Positions 16,394 to 24,459 of a stretch of 59,619 nucleotides of DNA are shown piece by piece. The stretch spans positions 1-59,619 of the forward strand of contig NZ_BSSA01000042.1 in the NCBI RefSeq assembly GCF_030268885.1, read 5' to 3'. A program made the translations under genes and the position numbers. Below the pieces are notes generated by a model. That model ran no database searches, was not told the origin of the DNA, and saw only the letters and a program-made list of their open reading frames with translations. This DNA is from Kitasatospora phosalacinea (GTDB taxonomy: Bacteria > Actinomycetota > Actinomycetes > Streptomycetales > Streptomycetaceae). Every line of letters starts with the position of its first letter. Positions within the stretch are counted from its first letter, which is position 1.

Positions 16394-16961
16394 TCAGCAC
16401 ACCCACTCCGGGCAGTACCGGACGTGCAGGCAGGGCCCCGGGGCGGGTGCGGCGTGGAGCTCGACGCACTCGTGGCGGTGGGCGGCGGCGCCAGGGGCGC
16501 GGCGGTCGCGAAGCGCAGGCGGTCGCGGAAGTCGGGTGGTGGAGGCGTCCGGCGGAGCGGGGCTCGGCGAGGAAGTCGTCCGCAGGGGTGCCGGTGGTCC
16601 GCGGGCGGCCCGTGCCGAGGCGGGAGCGGACGTCCTTCCAGGCGGCGGGGCGGAACTGCAGGGAGTGGTGGGCCAGGACGAGGTCCAGTGCGAGGTGTCC
16701 GCTCTCGTACATCGGGGTGGTGGACGGCCCGGCGGGCATCGGCTGCCCGCGCAGCGGCAGGTGCAGCAGAGTGCGCGGGGAGCGGGCCGCCAGCGACCAC
16801 ATCGCCAGCAGGCGGGACAGGCCCGCGCGGTCCGCGTACAGCGTCAGCCAGTGGTACTCGTCCCGCAGCGCCAGCCTCCCCGGCCCGGGCGCGGCCCGTA
16901 CGACGCGGTACTCGCTCCGGCCCGCGCGGACGCGGTGCACGGTGACCCGTTGCTCCCCCAT
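16394..16961 (-). pseudogene. Hypothetical protein gene, apparently frameshifted twice
   Basis: ATG at 16961 opens a good coding frame (MGEQRVTVHRVRAGRSEYRV, continuing to about 16560 with high GC3). From there the coding signal jumps to a second frame (PDFRDRLRFATAAPLA, about 16500-16550), then to a third (HRHECVELHAAP, then CLHVRYCPEWVC) that ends at a TGA at 16394-16396. Adding one base near 16550 and one near 16480, both in C/G-rich runs, would restore one protein of about 190 aa ending in a Cys/His-rich tail. This could be real decay or two base-calling gaps. The protein is not recognised. Confidence 0.5.
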
Positions 16962-17292
16962 GCCCCGAGACCCTAGCGGCGGCGGCCGGGGCGGGCACCC
17001 GGGTTCCGCGCGGGGGAGCGGACGGCGGACGGGGCGGACGGCGGACGGGGGCGGGCCGGTGCGGGGTCGTCCAGGTGCGGGGCCGTCGGGTCCGGGGTGC
17101 GCCGGACCGCTCGGCGGGGGAGGCGTCCGGGGGTGGCGCGACCCCCGCCGAGCGGCGGCGGTCCATGCTCCTTCGCGGCCGACCCGCCGCCCCAGGGCCG
17201 ATGGTCTCGCCACCGGCGGCCCGAGGGCCCCGGTTCCGCGGCTGCCCGGGGCCGGACGGCCCCGGGCGGTGAGGGACGGACGGACCGCCGGT
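16962..17292. other. Intergenic region without clear gene
   Basis: These 331 bp are extremely GC-rich with short GGCGGAC-type direct repeats near 17020-17050 (GGACGGCGGACGGGGCGGACGG). Reading frames that cross it have no convincing start or family signature. A 5' region for the gene on the minus strand ending at 16961 is the only likely content. Confidence 0.4.
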
Positions 17293-17787
17293 TCAGGCGG
17301 CGAGCGGGTGGACGTGCGGGTGCGGGCGCGTGGGCGGGTGCGGGTGCACGTGCATGGCGCGCAGGCCCGCGGCCAGGCGGGCCGGGTCCTGGTGGAGCCA
17401 CAGCCGCAGCGCGGTGCCCAGGGCGGTGCACGGGCTGGGCGCTGCGGGCGGTGGTGCCGCGGACGCTGGTGCCGCGGACGGTTGCGGGGCGGACGCCAGG
17501 TGGGCGGCCAGGGCCGGGAGCAGGTCGGCGAGTTCCGACGGCAGCCAGACCGTCACCGCGCACGGGGCGGCCCGGACCGGGGGCTCGGCGGCCGGCGGCG
17601 CGTCCCGGGCGTCCCGGGTCGGCCTCGCGGGCCTCGCGGGCCGTGCGAGCAGCGCGGGCAGCACGTCCAGCAGTGCGTCCGCCGCCACCTCGGACACGTC
17701 GCCCCGGTGCCCGCGGGCCAGCCACCGCAGCAGCGTCCGCTCCGCGGTGGTGAGCCGGACGGTCAGCATGACCTCGTCGGATTCCAT
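17293..17787 (-). CDS. Hypothetical protein, possible DNA-binding regulator
   Basis: This 164-aa protein begins MESDEVMLTVRLTTAERTLL, followed by RGDVSEVAADALLDVLPALL. The N-terminal pattern (short beta strand, then two helices) loosely resembles ribbon-helix-helix or small helix-turn-helix proteins, but no family can be named. The C-terminal half is Ala/Pro-rich, then has a helix and a His/Pro tail (HVHPHPPTRPHPHVHP) that could bind metal. The ATG at 17787 was chosen as the first codon before the ordered region. Neighbours give no functional hint. Confidence 0.5.
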   Translation of the reverse strand: MESDEVMLTVRLTTAERTLLRWLARGHRGDVSEVAADALLDVLPALLARPARPARPTRDARDAPPAAEPPVRAAPCAVTVWLPSELADLLPALAAHLASAPQPSAAPASAAPPPAAPSPCTALGTALRLWLHQDPARLAAGLRAMHVHPHPPTRPHPHVHPLAA

Positions 17788-18091
17788 CGCACGGCCTTCC
17801 CTGGGCGTCCACGCCCACCCGATCGGCCCGCCGCGCGGGCCGGACACATCGCTGACCTGGGGTCACTGTCCACACCGGCCCCGGTCGGCCGGAAGGGCCG
17901 AACGGCCCCGGCCGCAGGGCCCGAACGGCGGCTCGCGAGGCGAGGAGGGAGCGGGGGAGCGGGGAGCGGTGAGCGCGGAGGCGGTCGCGGGCCGCCCCGT
18001 CCGCACCCCTGGCGTTCCGGCGCCGCGCCACTAACATGAGCACTCCTCGCATTTTCCGTCCGATCGCCCGCTCGTCCGCCAGGAGGCTGCC
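17788..18091. other. Intergenic region upstream of GH1 gene
   Basis: These 304 bp hold no supported gene. The last 80 bp are less GC-rich (CTAACATGAGCACTCC, then CATTTTCCG) and probably include the promoter of the beta-glucosidase gene. AGGAGG at 18080-18085 is its ribosome site. No LacI-type operator palindrome was recognised. Confidence 0.4.
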
Positions 18092-19405
18092 ATGCCGGAC
18101 CGCTACGACCTGCCCGCCGGACTCCGCTGGGGCGCCTCCACCGCCGCCTACCAGGTGGAGGGCGCGGTCGACGAGGACGGCCGCGGCCGCTCGATCTGGG
18201 ACGCCTTCTGCGAACGTCCCGGCGCCGTCCGCGACGGCGACACCGGCCGCACCGCCTGCGACCACTACCACCGCTGGCCCGAGGACGTCGCCCTGATGCG
18301 CGAACTCGGCCTGGACACCTACCGGTTCTCGCTCGCCTGGCCGCGCGTCCAGCCCACCGGCCGCGGCCCCGCCAACCCCGCCGGGCTCGACTTCTACGAC
18401 CGCCTGGTCGACGGCCTCCTCGACGCCGGCATCACCCCGCTGCCCACCCTCTTCCACTGGGACCTCCCGCAGGCGCTCGAAGACACCGGCGGCTGGCTGC
18501 ACCGCGACACCGCCCACCGCTTCGCCGAGTACGCGGCCCTGGCCGCCGACCGCCTCGGCGACCGCGTCCCCGCCTGGATCACCCTCAACGAGCCCTTCGT
18601 GCACCTGGTGTACGGCTACGCCCTCGGCCTGCACGCCCCCGGCCGCACCCTGATGCTCGACGCCCTGCCCGCCGCCCACCACCAGCTCCTCGCCCACGGC
18701 CTGGCCGCCGCCGAACTGCACGCCCGCGGCCGCGAGGTCCTGATCGCCCACAACCTCACCCCCGTCCGCCCCGCCTCCGCCGACCCGGCCGACCTCGCCG
18801 CCGCCGACGCCTACGACACCCTGCACAACCGCCTGTTCACCGACCCGCTCCTGCTCGGCCGCTACCCCGACCTCACCGCGTACGGCCTCGGCCCCGACCC
18901 CGACCTCGGGGGCGCCGTCCGCGACGGCGACCTCGCCCTCATCGCCGCCCCCGGCCTCGACGGACTCGGCGTCAACTACTACAACCCCACCCGCATCGCC
19001 GCCCCCACCGACCCCGGCCTGCCCTTCGCCGAAGCGCCGATCGAAGGCGTCCCGCGCACCCACTTCGGCTGGCCCGTCGTCCCCGAGGGCCTCACCGAAC
19101 TCCTCCTCACCCTCCGCGACCGCTACGGCGCCGCCCTCCCCCCGATCACCGTCACCGAGAACGGCTGCTCCACCGCCCCCGCCCTCGACGACACCCCCCG
19201 CATCGACTACCTCGCCACCCACCTCGACGCCCTCGCCCGCGCCACCACCGCCGGCATCGACGTCCGCGGCTACTGCACCTGGTCCCTCCTCGACAACTTC
19301 GAATGGGCCGAAGCGCGTCGAACGTACTGTCATTCGACGGCCGCGCCTAATCGCGGTCCTCCCGGAGGATCCGGTCCATGCCTGCGTACCACCACGAGCC
19401 GCTGA
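18092..19405 (+). CDS. GH1 beta-glucosidase, 3' end replaced by integrated element
   Basis: The protein is a family 1 glycoside hydrolase (beta-glucosidase type). Its acid/base E167 lies in TLNEP and its nucleophile E356 in TVTENG; the N-terminal GASTAAYQVEGA is typical. Homology runs to WSLLDNFEWAE (about residue 407). Intact members then continue with a GYxKRFGL block and about 30 more conserved residues. Here the frame enters unrelated sequence (ARRTYCHSTAAPN) and stops at 19405, overlapping the integrase gene by 28 nt. Loss of the last beta-strand and helix of the TIM barrel probably inactivates or weakens it. The break point marks an integration junction. Confidence 0.85.
   Translation: MPDRYDLPAGLRWGASTAAYQVEGAVDEDGRGRSIWDAFCERPGAVRDGDTGRTACDHYHRWPEDVALMRELGLDTYRFSLAWPRVQPTGRGPANPAGLDFYDRLVDGLLDAGITPLPTLFHWDLPQALEDTGGWLHRDTAHRFAEYAALAADRLGDRVPAWITLNEPFVHLVYGYALGLHAPGRTLMLDALPAAHHQLLAHGLAAAELHARGREVLIAHNLTPVRPASADPADLAAADAYDTLHNRLFTDPLLLGRYPDLTAYGLGPDPDLGGAVRDGDLALIAAPGLDGLGVNYYNPTRIAAPTDPGLPFAEAPIEGVPRTHFGWPVVPEGLTELLLTLRDRYGAALPPITVTENGCSTAPALDDTPRIDYLATHLDALARATTAGIDVRGYCTWSLLDNFEWAEARRTYCHSTAAPNRGPPGGSGPCLRTTTSR
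19316..19339. other. Putative attL half-site inverted repeat
   Basis: CGTCGAA (19316-19322) and TTCGACG (19333-19339) form a perfect 7-bp inverted repeat around a 10-bp centre, between the last GH1 homology and the integrase gene. Attachment sites of large serine integrases are short imperfect palindromes lying next to the integrase gene. The exact crossover dinucleotide cannot be told without attR. Confidence 0.5.
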
Positions 19406-20964
19406 CCAAGAGCCCCTCATCCGACCCCGCTGACTGGCCCGAGGTAGATCTCTACCTCCGCAAGTCCAAGGTCGTGAGGGAGGGCGACAAGCGGGACATC
19501 ACGTCCATCCGTGCCCAGGAGTCGGAGGGTCGCGAGTGGGCGGCGAAGAACCATTACCGCGTCCGGAAGGTATGGGTGGACAACCTGTCTGCCTGGTCGG
19601 ACGTCGCTCGCCCGGGCTTCGACAACGCACTCGCCGCAGTGCTCGACGACCATGTGCCCGCCCTGTGGTGCTTCGCGCTCGACCGCTATACGCGCAAGGG
19701 CATCGACGACATCGGACCGGTGCTGGGAAAGGCGCGGGTCATCTTCCACTGGGAGAGGCTCGACAGCTCCGATCCCAATGACCGCCGATGGATCATCGAT
19801 CGGGCGGAGCAGGCGCGGGAGTACTCGGAGCGCCTCAGCTACAACATCAGGGTCACGAAGAAGAATCAGCTGAAGAACGGCCAGTGGTCGAGCCGCCCGC
19901 CGTACGGCACGGAGGCCACCAAGGGCCGCAAGCTGACCAACGGGGCCCTCTGGCCCGTCGTGCTGCACATCTTCCGCAGCCTGGCCGACGGGATCAGCGC
20001 GCGGACCCTCTGCAAGGCGTTCAATTCCGGGCCGAACCCGGTCCTGTCACCCAACGGCGGGGAGTGGCAGGTGTCCACCATCTCGTACATGGTGCACAAT
20101 CCTGTCTACGAGGGCTGGCAGACGATCAAGCACCCGCAGAAGCCCAACAAGCCGATCCCTTATCGAAGTGAATCCGGGGAACGGGTGCGGGTCTGGGCTG
20201 ACGACGCGGAGCCGGTCCCGCGCGAACTTGCCATACGGGCACGGCAGATGCTTACGGCAGGGAATTTCCCGACCCGACCGGCTTCTGACAGCCGTAAGCG
20301 GCACCTCCTGACAGACCTCGTGCGGTGTGCCGGATGTCGGAACGCTGCGTCGGCCAATGGCCACAACCACCACTGCAACCGGCTGACCGTGGGAATGTTC
20401 TGTCCGGCGCCCGTTTCCGTCAGTCGCAGGCTGTTGGAGGAATGGGTGGTGGAGGCCTGGTTCTCGCGGCTGAATGCCGCGGACATCGAGGACCCGCTCC
20501 TGGCCGTCGCGGCCGAGCGGTGGACCGGCTACCAACACCCGGAGACGGCCGCCGTGCTCGCCGATGCCGTTGCTGCGCTTGCGACGGCGGAGGCGACGGT
20601 GCGGCGCTTGGCCCAGCAGCAGGCCGAGGGGTTCTTCGAGCCGCCCTTCGACACCCACCTGCCCAAGCTCCAGGCCGAGGCCAGGGCCGCCTTGGTCGCG
20701 GCGAAGCAGAAGGTGGCCGAGGCGACGCCGAAGCGCCTGGACGTCAGCTGGCTGCTGGAGGACGGCACCATTCGTGAAGCATGGGCCGAGGCTGGCCATG
20801 AGCTCCGGCGGGAGCTGATCCGCCTCCTGGTGCGGCGGGTGGTTGTCTCGAAGGGCCGTCGCGGGATTCCGTTCGACGGCAAGTCTCGGGTGGAGATCCA
20901 CTGGCTGGACGAGCCGGACTTCTGGGCTTCCCAGGAAGAAGCTCCGGCAGAAGCGCGAGTCTGA
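19378..20964 (+). CDS. int: Large serine recombinase (site-specific integrase)
   Basis: This 528-aa integrase has the serine-recombinase catalytic domain at about residues 22-170: YLRKS with nucleophile S30, SIRAQESEGREWA, and the arginine-bearing FALDRYTRKGIDD. A recombinase domain follows (KKNQLKNGQWSSRPPYG, then PNGGEWQVSTISYMVHNPVY). A zinc ribbon has C318-x2-C321 and later cysteines (HHCNRLTVGMFC), then a coiled coil at about 385-450. It should catalyse attP x attB integration. ATG follows GGAGGA. It starts inside the truncated GH1 frame, exactly at the element edge. Lower GC than its left neighbours supports transfer. Confidence 0.93.
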   Translation: MPAYHHEPLTKSPSSDPADWPEVDLYLRKSKVVREGDKRDITSIRAQESEGREWAAKNHYRVRKVWVDNLSAWSDVARPGFDNALAAVLDDHVPALWCFALDRYTRKGIDDIGPVLGKARVIFHWERLDSSDPNDRRWIIDRAEQAREYSERLSYNIRVTKKNQLKNGQWSSRPPYGTEATKGRKLTNGALWPVVLHIFRSLADGISARTLCKAFNSGPNPVLSPNGGEWQVSTISYMVHNPVYEGWQTIKHPQKPNKPIPYRSESGERVRVWADDAEPVPRELAIRARQMLTAGNFPTRPASDSRKRHLLTDLVRCAGCRNAASANGHNHHCNRLTVGMFCPAPVSVSRRLLEEWVVEAWFSRLNAADIEDPLLAVAAERWTGYQHPETAAVLADAVAALATAEATVRRLAQQQAEGFFEPPFDTHLPKLQAEARAALVAAKQKVAEATPKRLDVSWLLEDGTIREAWAEAGHELRRELIRLLVRRVVVSKGRRGIPFDGKSRVEIHWLDEPDFWASQEEAPAEARV

Positions 20965-20975
20965 CAGGTCGGGCC

Positions 20976-21434
20976 ATGGACCCGGCGAGTGCGTCGAGAC
21001 GGTGCTGCGAGAGTGGGAGAAACGCGACAAGTTGGTGGAACAGGCTCTCCACATGGTCATCGCATTAACGACGGAGGCCACGGCCGCCCTGGCAGCGATG
21101 AACAGCTTGCAGGGGGGAGCAGATAGCTGGAGATCCAGTCCCGGACCGTCGCTGAGGAGGCCAGTGGCGAGGAACGCGAAGCCGACCTCCTGGTCTTCGG
21201 CATCGCCCAGATCACCGCGGAAAGGCAGGATGGCGACGGCGGCCGGGAGGACCCGTACGTGCGGATCGCGTCCGCGTACTGACTTTGGCACCACAAGGGT
21301 GCCGAGCTGGAGGGCCGACCAACCTGGTGCTCGCCGCTGGAGCGCTGGCCGGCTACCTGCTGGCTGCCGACCCGGCCCGCACCATCGGATACCTCGCCGA
21401 CTGCGGAAAACGCCTACTGGAAGCGGGCGCCTGA
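20976..21434 (+). pseudogene. Decayed hypothetical gene with two frameshifts and a stop
   Basis: Pieces of one protein can be read in successive frames: ECVETVLREWEKRDKLVEQ and HMVIALTTEATAALAAMNSL (frame starting at 20987), then EIQSRTVAEEASGEEREADL and FGIAQITAERQDGDGG up to a TGA at 21280-21282, continuing after that stop as WHHKGAELEGRP. Finally NLVLAAGALAGYLLAADPAR and DCGKRLLEAGA occur in the third frame and end at 21432-21434. The joined protein would be about 150 aa, helical, probably an accessory gene common on such elements. Function unknown. Confidence 0.5.
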
Positions 21435-21451
21435 CGATACGCTGCTCGGCC

Positions 21452-22167
21452 ATGCCCTGGACTGACTACCTCGACAGTGACCACCTCAACACCGCCGCAG
21501 CGGTCTTCAGCGCCGCTGCGGCGGGCATCGCCCTGAAGATCTCCAAGATGCGACCGTGGCTGCAAAGGAGGCGAACGAGACGGCCAAGCAGGCCAACGCC
21601 ACCGCGGACGCCGTCGCGGCGATCGAACGGGCTCGGTGGCACCACGACCTGACGCCGCAGCTCGCCGTCACCATCACCCCAGCGGGCGTCGGGGCCGAGC
21701 AGGCCTACCTGCGGCTCACCTTCGAAGGCCCCGCCTCGCTGGAACGCCTCGATGAGGTCGAGATCATCATCCGCGACGACGGCTACAGCCGGCCGCCGAG
21801 CCCGACCGGGAGCCCGACTCAGGAGGAGATCGACGCTCAGGTCTGGGGGCCGTACCGATTTCGGCCCGGGATTGACCAGGCCTCCGCCGACGGGCGCAGC
21901 GTCCCGCCCGCCGCTGTGGAGCTCGGCGAGTGGCGGCAGCTTTTGCTCGAGCGCACCCGTTCGCCCCAGTGGCAGGGGCCGAACAGCGACGACCACTAGC
22001 GCAGCCAGTACGACGGCACCCCCGTGCGGCTGTGGGTCCGCTGCCGCAGCGAGGGGCACCAGCCGTGGCTGCTGACCTTCGCCGCCCCGGTGACCAACCC
22101 TGCAGCGCCAGCCGCACCGTCGGAAAACACCGCGCCGAGCCAGAGCCAGGCCGTCAGCGGCAGCTAG
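21452..22167 (+). pseudogene. Decayed hypothetical membrane-anchored gene
   Basis: ATG at 21452 reads MPWTDYLDSDHLNTAAAVFS then AAAAGIALKIS, a likely N-terminal membrane anchor. One base seems missing near 21548. After that the frame beginning around 21549 continues DATVAAKEANETAKQANATA (coiled coil) and HHDLTPQLAVTITPAGVG to a TAG at 21997-21999. The same frame goes on past this stop with SQYDGTPVRLWVRCRSEGHQ to a second TAG at 22165-22167. Thus one frameshift and one nonsense codon break a protein of about 237 aa. The function is unknown; the C-terminal part looks beta-rich. Confidence 0.6.
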
Positions 22168-22328
22168 CATGCTCTCGGCGCCCGCCGGAGCCCCGAGACG
22201 CACAACCCGGGCCATCCCGGCGGGCGCCGATTTTTGGAGGAACACCGTGTAGGCCACTGGACGGAACTGCTGGCGACTCTCCTTCGCTCGCCCGTCCCGG
22301 CGAGGCTCGCATCAGTAGCGTTCGGGGC

Positions 22329-23204
22329 GTGTCCTCTGATCCATGGGGTGACCTCGCCAATTCTCTCAACGGCGTGTGCGTTCGGTTCGAGGAGGACCGG
22401 CGGACCCACGAGGGATTCCTGCAGGGTTCCCCTGCTGCTGTCGATGTTGGTGACGAACCGTTCGCGGGCGACTGGGGCCCGGCACCAGCCAGGAACGCCA
22501 ACATGGCCGGCCTGAACCTCGCCTTCGTTGCCATGGACCACCTGGCCAGTCTCGCGGTTCTGCTGCGATCGCCGACGCCCCCCGTCTGCGGGCCCTCAGC
22601 GGTAGGCCGAAGTGCGATGGAGGTTGCGGCCCGGGCCCACTACCTCCTGGACCCGGGCATCCCCACGCTCGAGCGTATCCGTCGGCACCAAAACGACCGC
22701 CTAGTGACTCTGTGGGAGCAGAAGCAACTCGCCGCACTGGCGAAACAGCCGAGCGACGAGCCGGATGCTCGAGTTGAAGCCATCTTCCGCTCAGCACGCC
22801 GCTTCGGCCTGACACCCCGTCCTTCGAACAAGCCGCCGTTCATCGCCCCAGGGCCGCCCAACGCGACCGACCTGATCGACGATGTCGTGGGGAAAGGGGA
22901 CGGCGTCGGCGCGATCTACTACAAGACCCTGTCCGCCGTCACTCACGGACGTGAGCACGGCATGACGCAGTACCTCCAACGGCACGCTGCCCTGCTCGAC
23001 CGAACGCACGGCGATGTTCTCGCGAGCTTCGGAACGACCCCACTGAAGACCGCAAGGTACCTATTCGGGACGCTGCTGGCTGTCACGGACATGCTCGATC
23101 GGCTCTACCCTCGCTTCGGCTGGCCAGCCACGGGCGTTCGTCGTGACGTGGACACGATGTTGCTGGTCTGGGTGCGGATCGCCGAGGTGACGATCCCGTC
23201 ATGA
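22329..23204 (+). CDS. Hypothetical protein, all-helical
   Basis: This 291-aa protein is not recognised. The GTG at 22329 gives VSSDPWGDLANSLNGVCVRF. A central helical region reads AMEVAARAHYLLDPG and RIRRHQNDRLVTLWEQKQLA, and a later YYKTLSAVTHGREHGMTQ segment carries two histidines. The arrangement (long helices, SAVTHG) loosely recalls abortive-infection or DUF5677-like helical proteins, but this is weak. It is the only intact gene in the decayed stretch after the integrase, suggesting it is retained. Its stop overlaps the ATG of a broken small gene. Confidence 0.6.
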   Translation: MSSDPWGDLANSLNGVCVRFEEDRRTHEGFLQGSPAAVDVGDEPFAGDWGPAPARNANMAGLNLAFVAMDHLASLAVLLRSPTPPVCGPSAVGRSAMEVAARAHYLLDPGIPTLERIRRHQNDRLVTLWEQKQLAALAKQPSDEPDARVEAIFRSARRFGLTPRPSNKPPFIAPGPPNATDLIDDVVGKGDGVGAIYYKTLSAVTHGREHGMTQYLQRHAALLDRTHGDVLASFGTTPLKTARYLFGTLLAVTDMLDRLYPRFGWPATGVRRDVDTMLLVWVRIAEVTIPS

Positions 23205-23475
23205 CCCTGAACCTGACGCTGGTAAGTCCGAACTCATCGTCCAAACGTCTGACCTCCGACTCACAGCCGGGAGCGACATCAGGAGCCACACTGCCCAGAA
23301 AGAGATCGTGCTGCAATATCGGGGCTGGTCCGGCCGGTCCGAGAATGGCGACGCCGGTCAGGGCGGCTGTCAACGGCGGACGCGTCGCATCCTGCGGACT
23401 GGCAGTTGGAGGAGCTCATTGATTCGGGGCCGGGCAGCTGGCGATCTCGCTGCCCGGCCCAACGCCGTCAGGTGA
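23201..23475 (+). pseudogene. Short decayed gene
   Basis: ATG at 23201 overlaps the previous stop (ATGA). The first codons read MTLNLTL. Coding character then moves to another frame near 23221 with GKSELIVQTSDLRLTAGSD and AQKEIVLQYRGWSG, ending in low-complexity Arg-rich sequence at a TGA at 23473-23475. This looks like a small protein broken by a frameshift. No family is named. The hairpin at 23427-23460 overlaps its end. Confidence 0.35.
23427..23460 (+). terminator. Hairpin terminator
   Basis: A perfect 12-bp inverted repeat (GGGCCGGGCAGC at 23427-23438, GCTGCCCGGCCC at 23449-23460, 10-nt loop) separates the decayed gene block from the directionality-factor gene. Confidence 0.65.
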
Positions 23476-23569
23476 ACTGAACTGACCTACCAGAGAAGCC
23501 CGGCCCCGCCAAGCTGCAGCTTCCCCGGACCATTCGGGAGTCCTATTCCACGGATTCTCGGAGGTCTCG

Positions 23570-24253
23570 TTGTTCCTCGCCGCGTCGACTGGCGTTCCTT
23601 CCGCCCTTGGTGAGGGTGCTCGTGGCAGGTTGTGTGCGGAACCTGCCGTGGGGCGGTTCCACGTGAGCGGTCCTCCGGGCGACCCTGCATCCCCGGACCA
23701 GGGTTGGCGCGTCTCCATGCAATCCAGGGAGACGGCGGCGGTCCTGGCGCCGTTGCTCGGTGAGGGCGTGCAGATTCAGCCGTGCGGGGCGGAACTGATA
23801 ACCCATAGGGACCACTTCCTGGTCACACTCGACGGGCCGCAGTCCCTGGACTTCAGGATGATCGCGCGGGGACATCAAGGTGCGCACGTTTGTGACGGAG
23901 TCCGACTGCTGGAGCCGGCTACGGTCGCAGGAGTGGCTTGCGGTTGTCCGCCTACCTGGCGGCAGCGCCGTGCGGCGTCGAGGGCTGGACAGGGACCGAA
24001 GCCGGAGATCACGGTGAGGTTCCGCTTGGCCGAGGCGTTGGAGATCGGGTACTTCGACCTTGTGTCGTCCTCTTGGACGTTGATCAAGGACATTGAGGTG
24101 GTAGCGGCAGCGCTGCGTGCGAGCGGCTCGCCGCCGATGGCTTGGCTGGGTGTCGATCGCGGGGTCTTCACAACAGCGGAGGGCGTGGAAGTCACCGGCC
24201 GGTGGCCAACGCTCCGTCTTCCGAAGCAAGTCCGTGACCACCGCTCGCCGTGA
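23570..24253 (+). CDS. Recombination directionality factor, phiC31 gp3-like
   Basis: This 227-aa protein shows the pattern of the actinophage/ICE directionality-factor family: VGRFHVSGPPGD near residue 27, a mid region with DGPQSLDFRMIARGHQGAHV, then CDGVRLLEPA, the paired-cysteine CGCPPTW, GQGPKPEITVRFRLAEALE and SSSWTLIKDIE. In phiC31 the equivalent gp3 binds the serine integrase and switches it to excision (attL x attR). The cysteines and histidine could bind zinc. TTG at 23570 has GGAGGT 4 nt upstream; ATG 23717 is an alternative that would lose the conserved N-terminus. It is separated from the integrase by 2.6 kb of mostly decayed genes. The call is from remembered family motifs. Confidence 0.68.
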   Translation: MFLAASTGVPSALGEGARGRLCAEPAVGRFHVSGPPGDPASPDQGWRVSMQSRETAAVLAPLLGEGVQIQPCGAELITHRDHFLVTLDGPQSLDFRMIARGHQGAHVCDGVRLLEPATVAGVACGCPPTWRQRRAASRAGQGPKPEITVRFRLAEALEIGYFDLVSSSWTLIKDIEVVAAALRASGSPPMAWLGVDRGVFTTAEGVEVTGRWPTLRLPKQVRDHRSP

Positions 24254-24271
24254 AGAAGCCATCGTGGGACC

Positions 24272-24308
24272 CCAGGGGCGCCGGCGTCCTTTGCTCTTCA
24301 GCCCCTGG
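24272..24308 (+). terminator. Possible hairpin after directionality-factor gene
   Basis: CCAGGGGC (24272-24279) and GCCCCTGG (24301-24308) form an 8-bp stem with a 21-nt loop, starting 19 bp after the stop. It may separate the directionality-factor transcript from the Wadjet operon. The 150 bp after it probably contain the jetA promoter. Confidence 0.4.
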
Positions 24309-24459
24309 CGCGGCGGCATCGAAGAGCTCGGCGCCGAGAACCGGAATCGAAAATATGCGCGATTATCCGGTTTTGTCGGTGCCCGCTTCTATGGTGGGCG
24401 GAGCCAACCGGGTTCGAGCCGGGGTGGCGCCGAATCCGTTTGGCTCAGGGTAGGGATGC

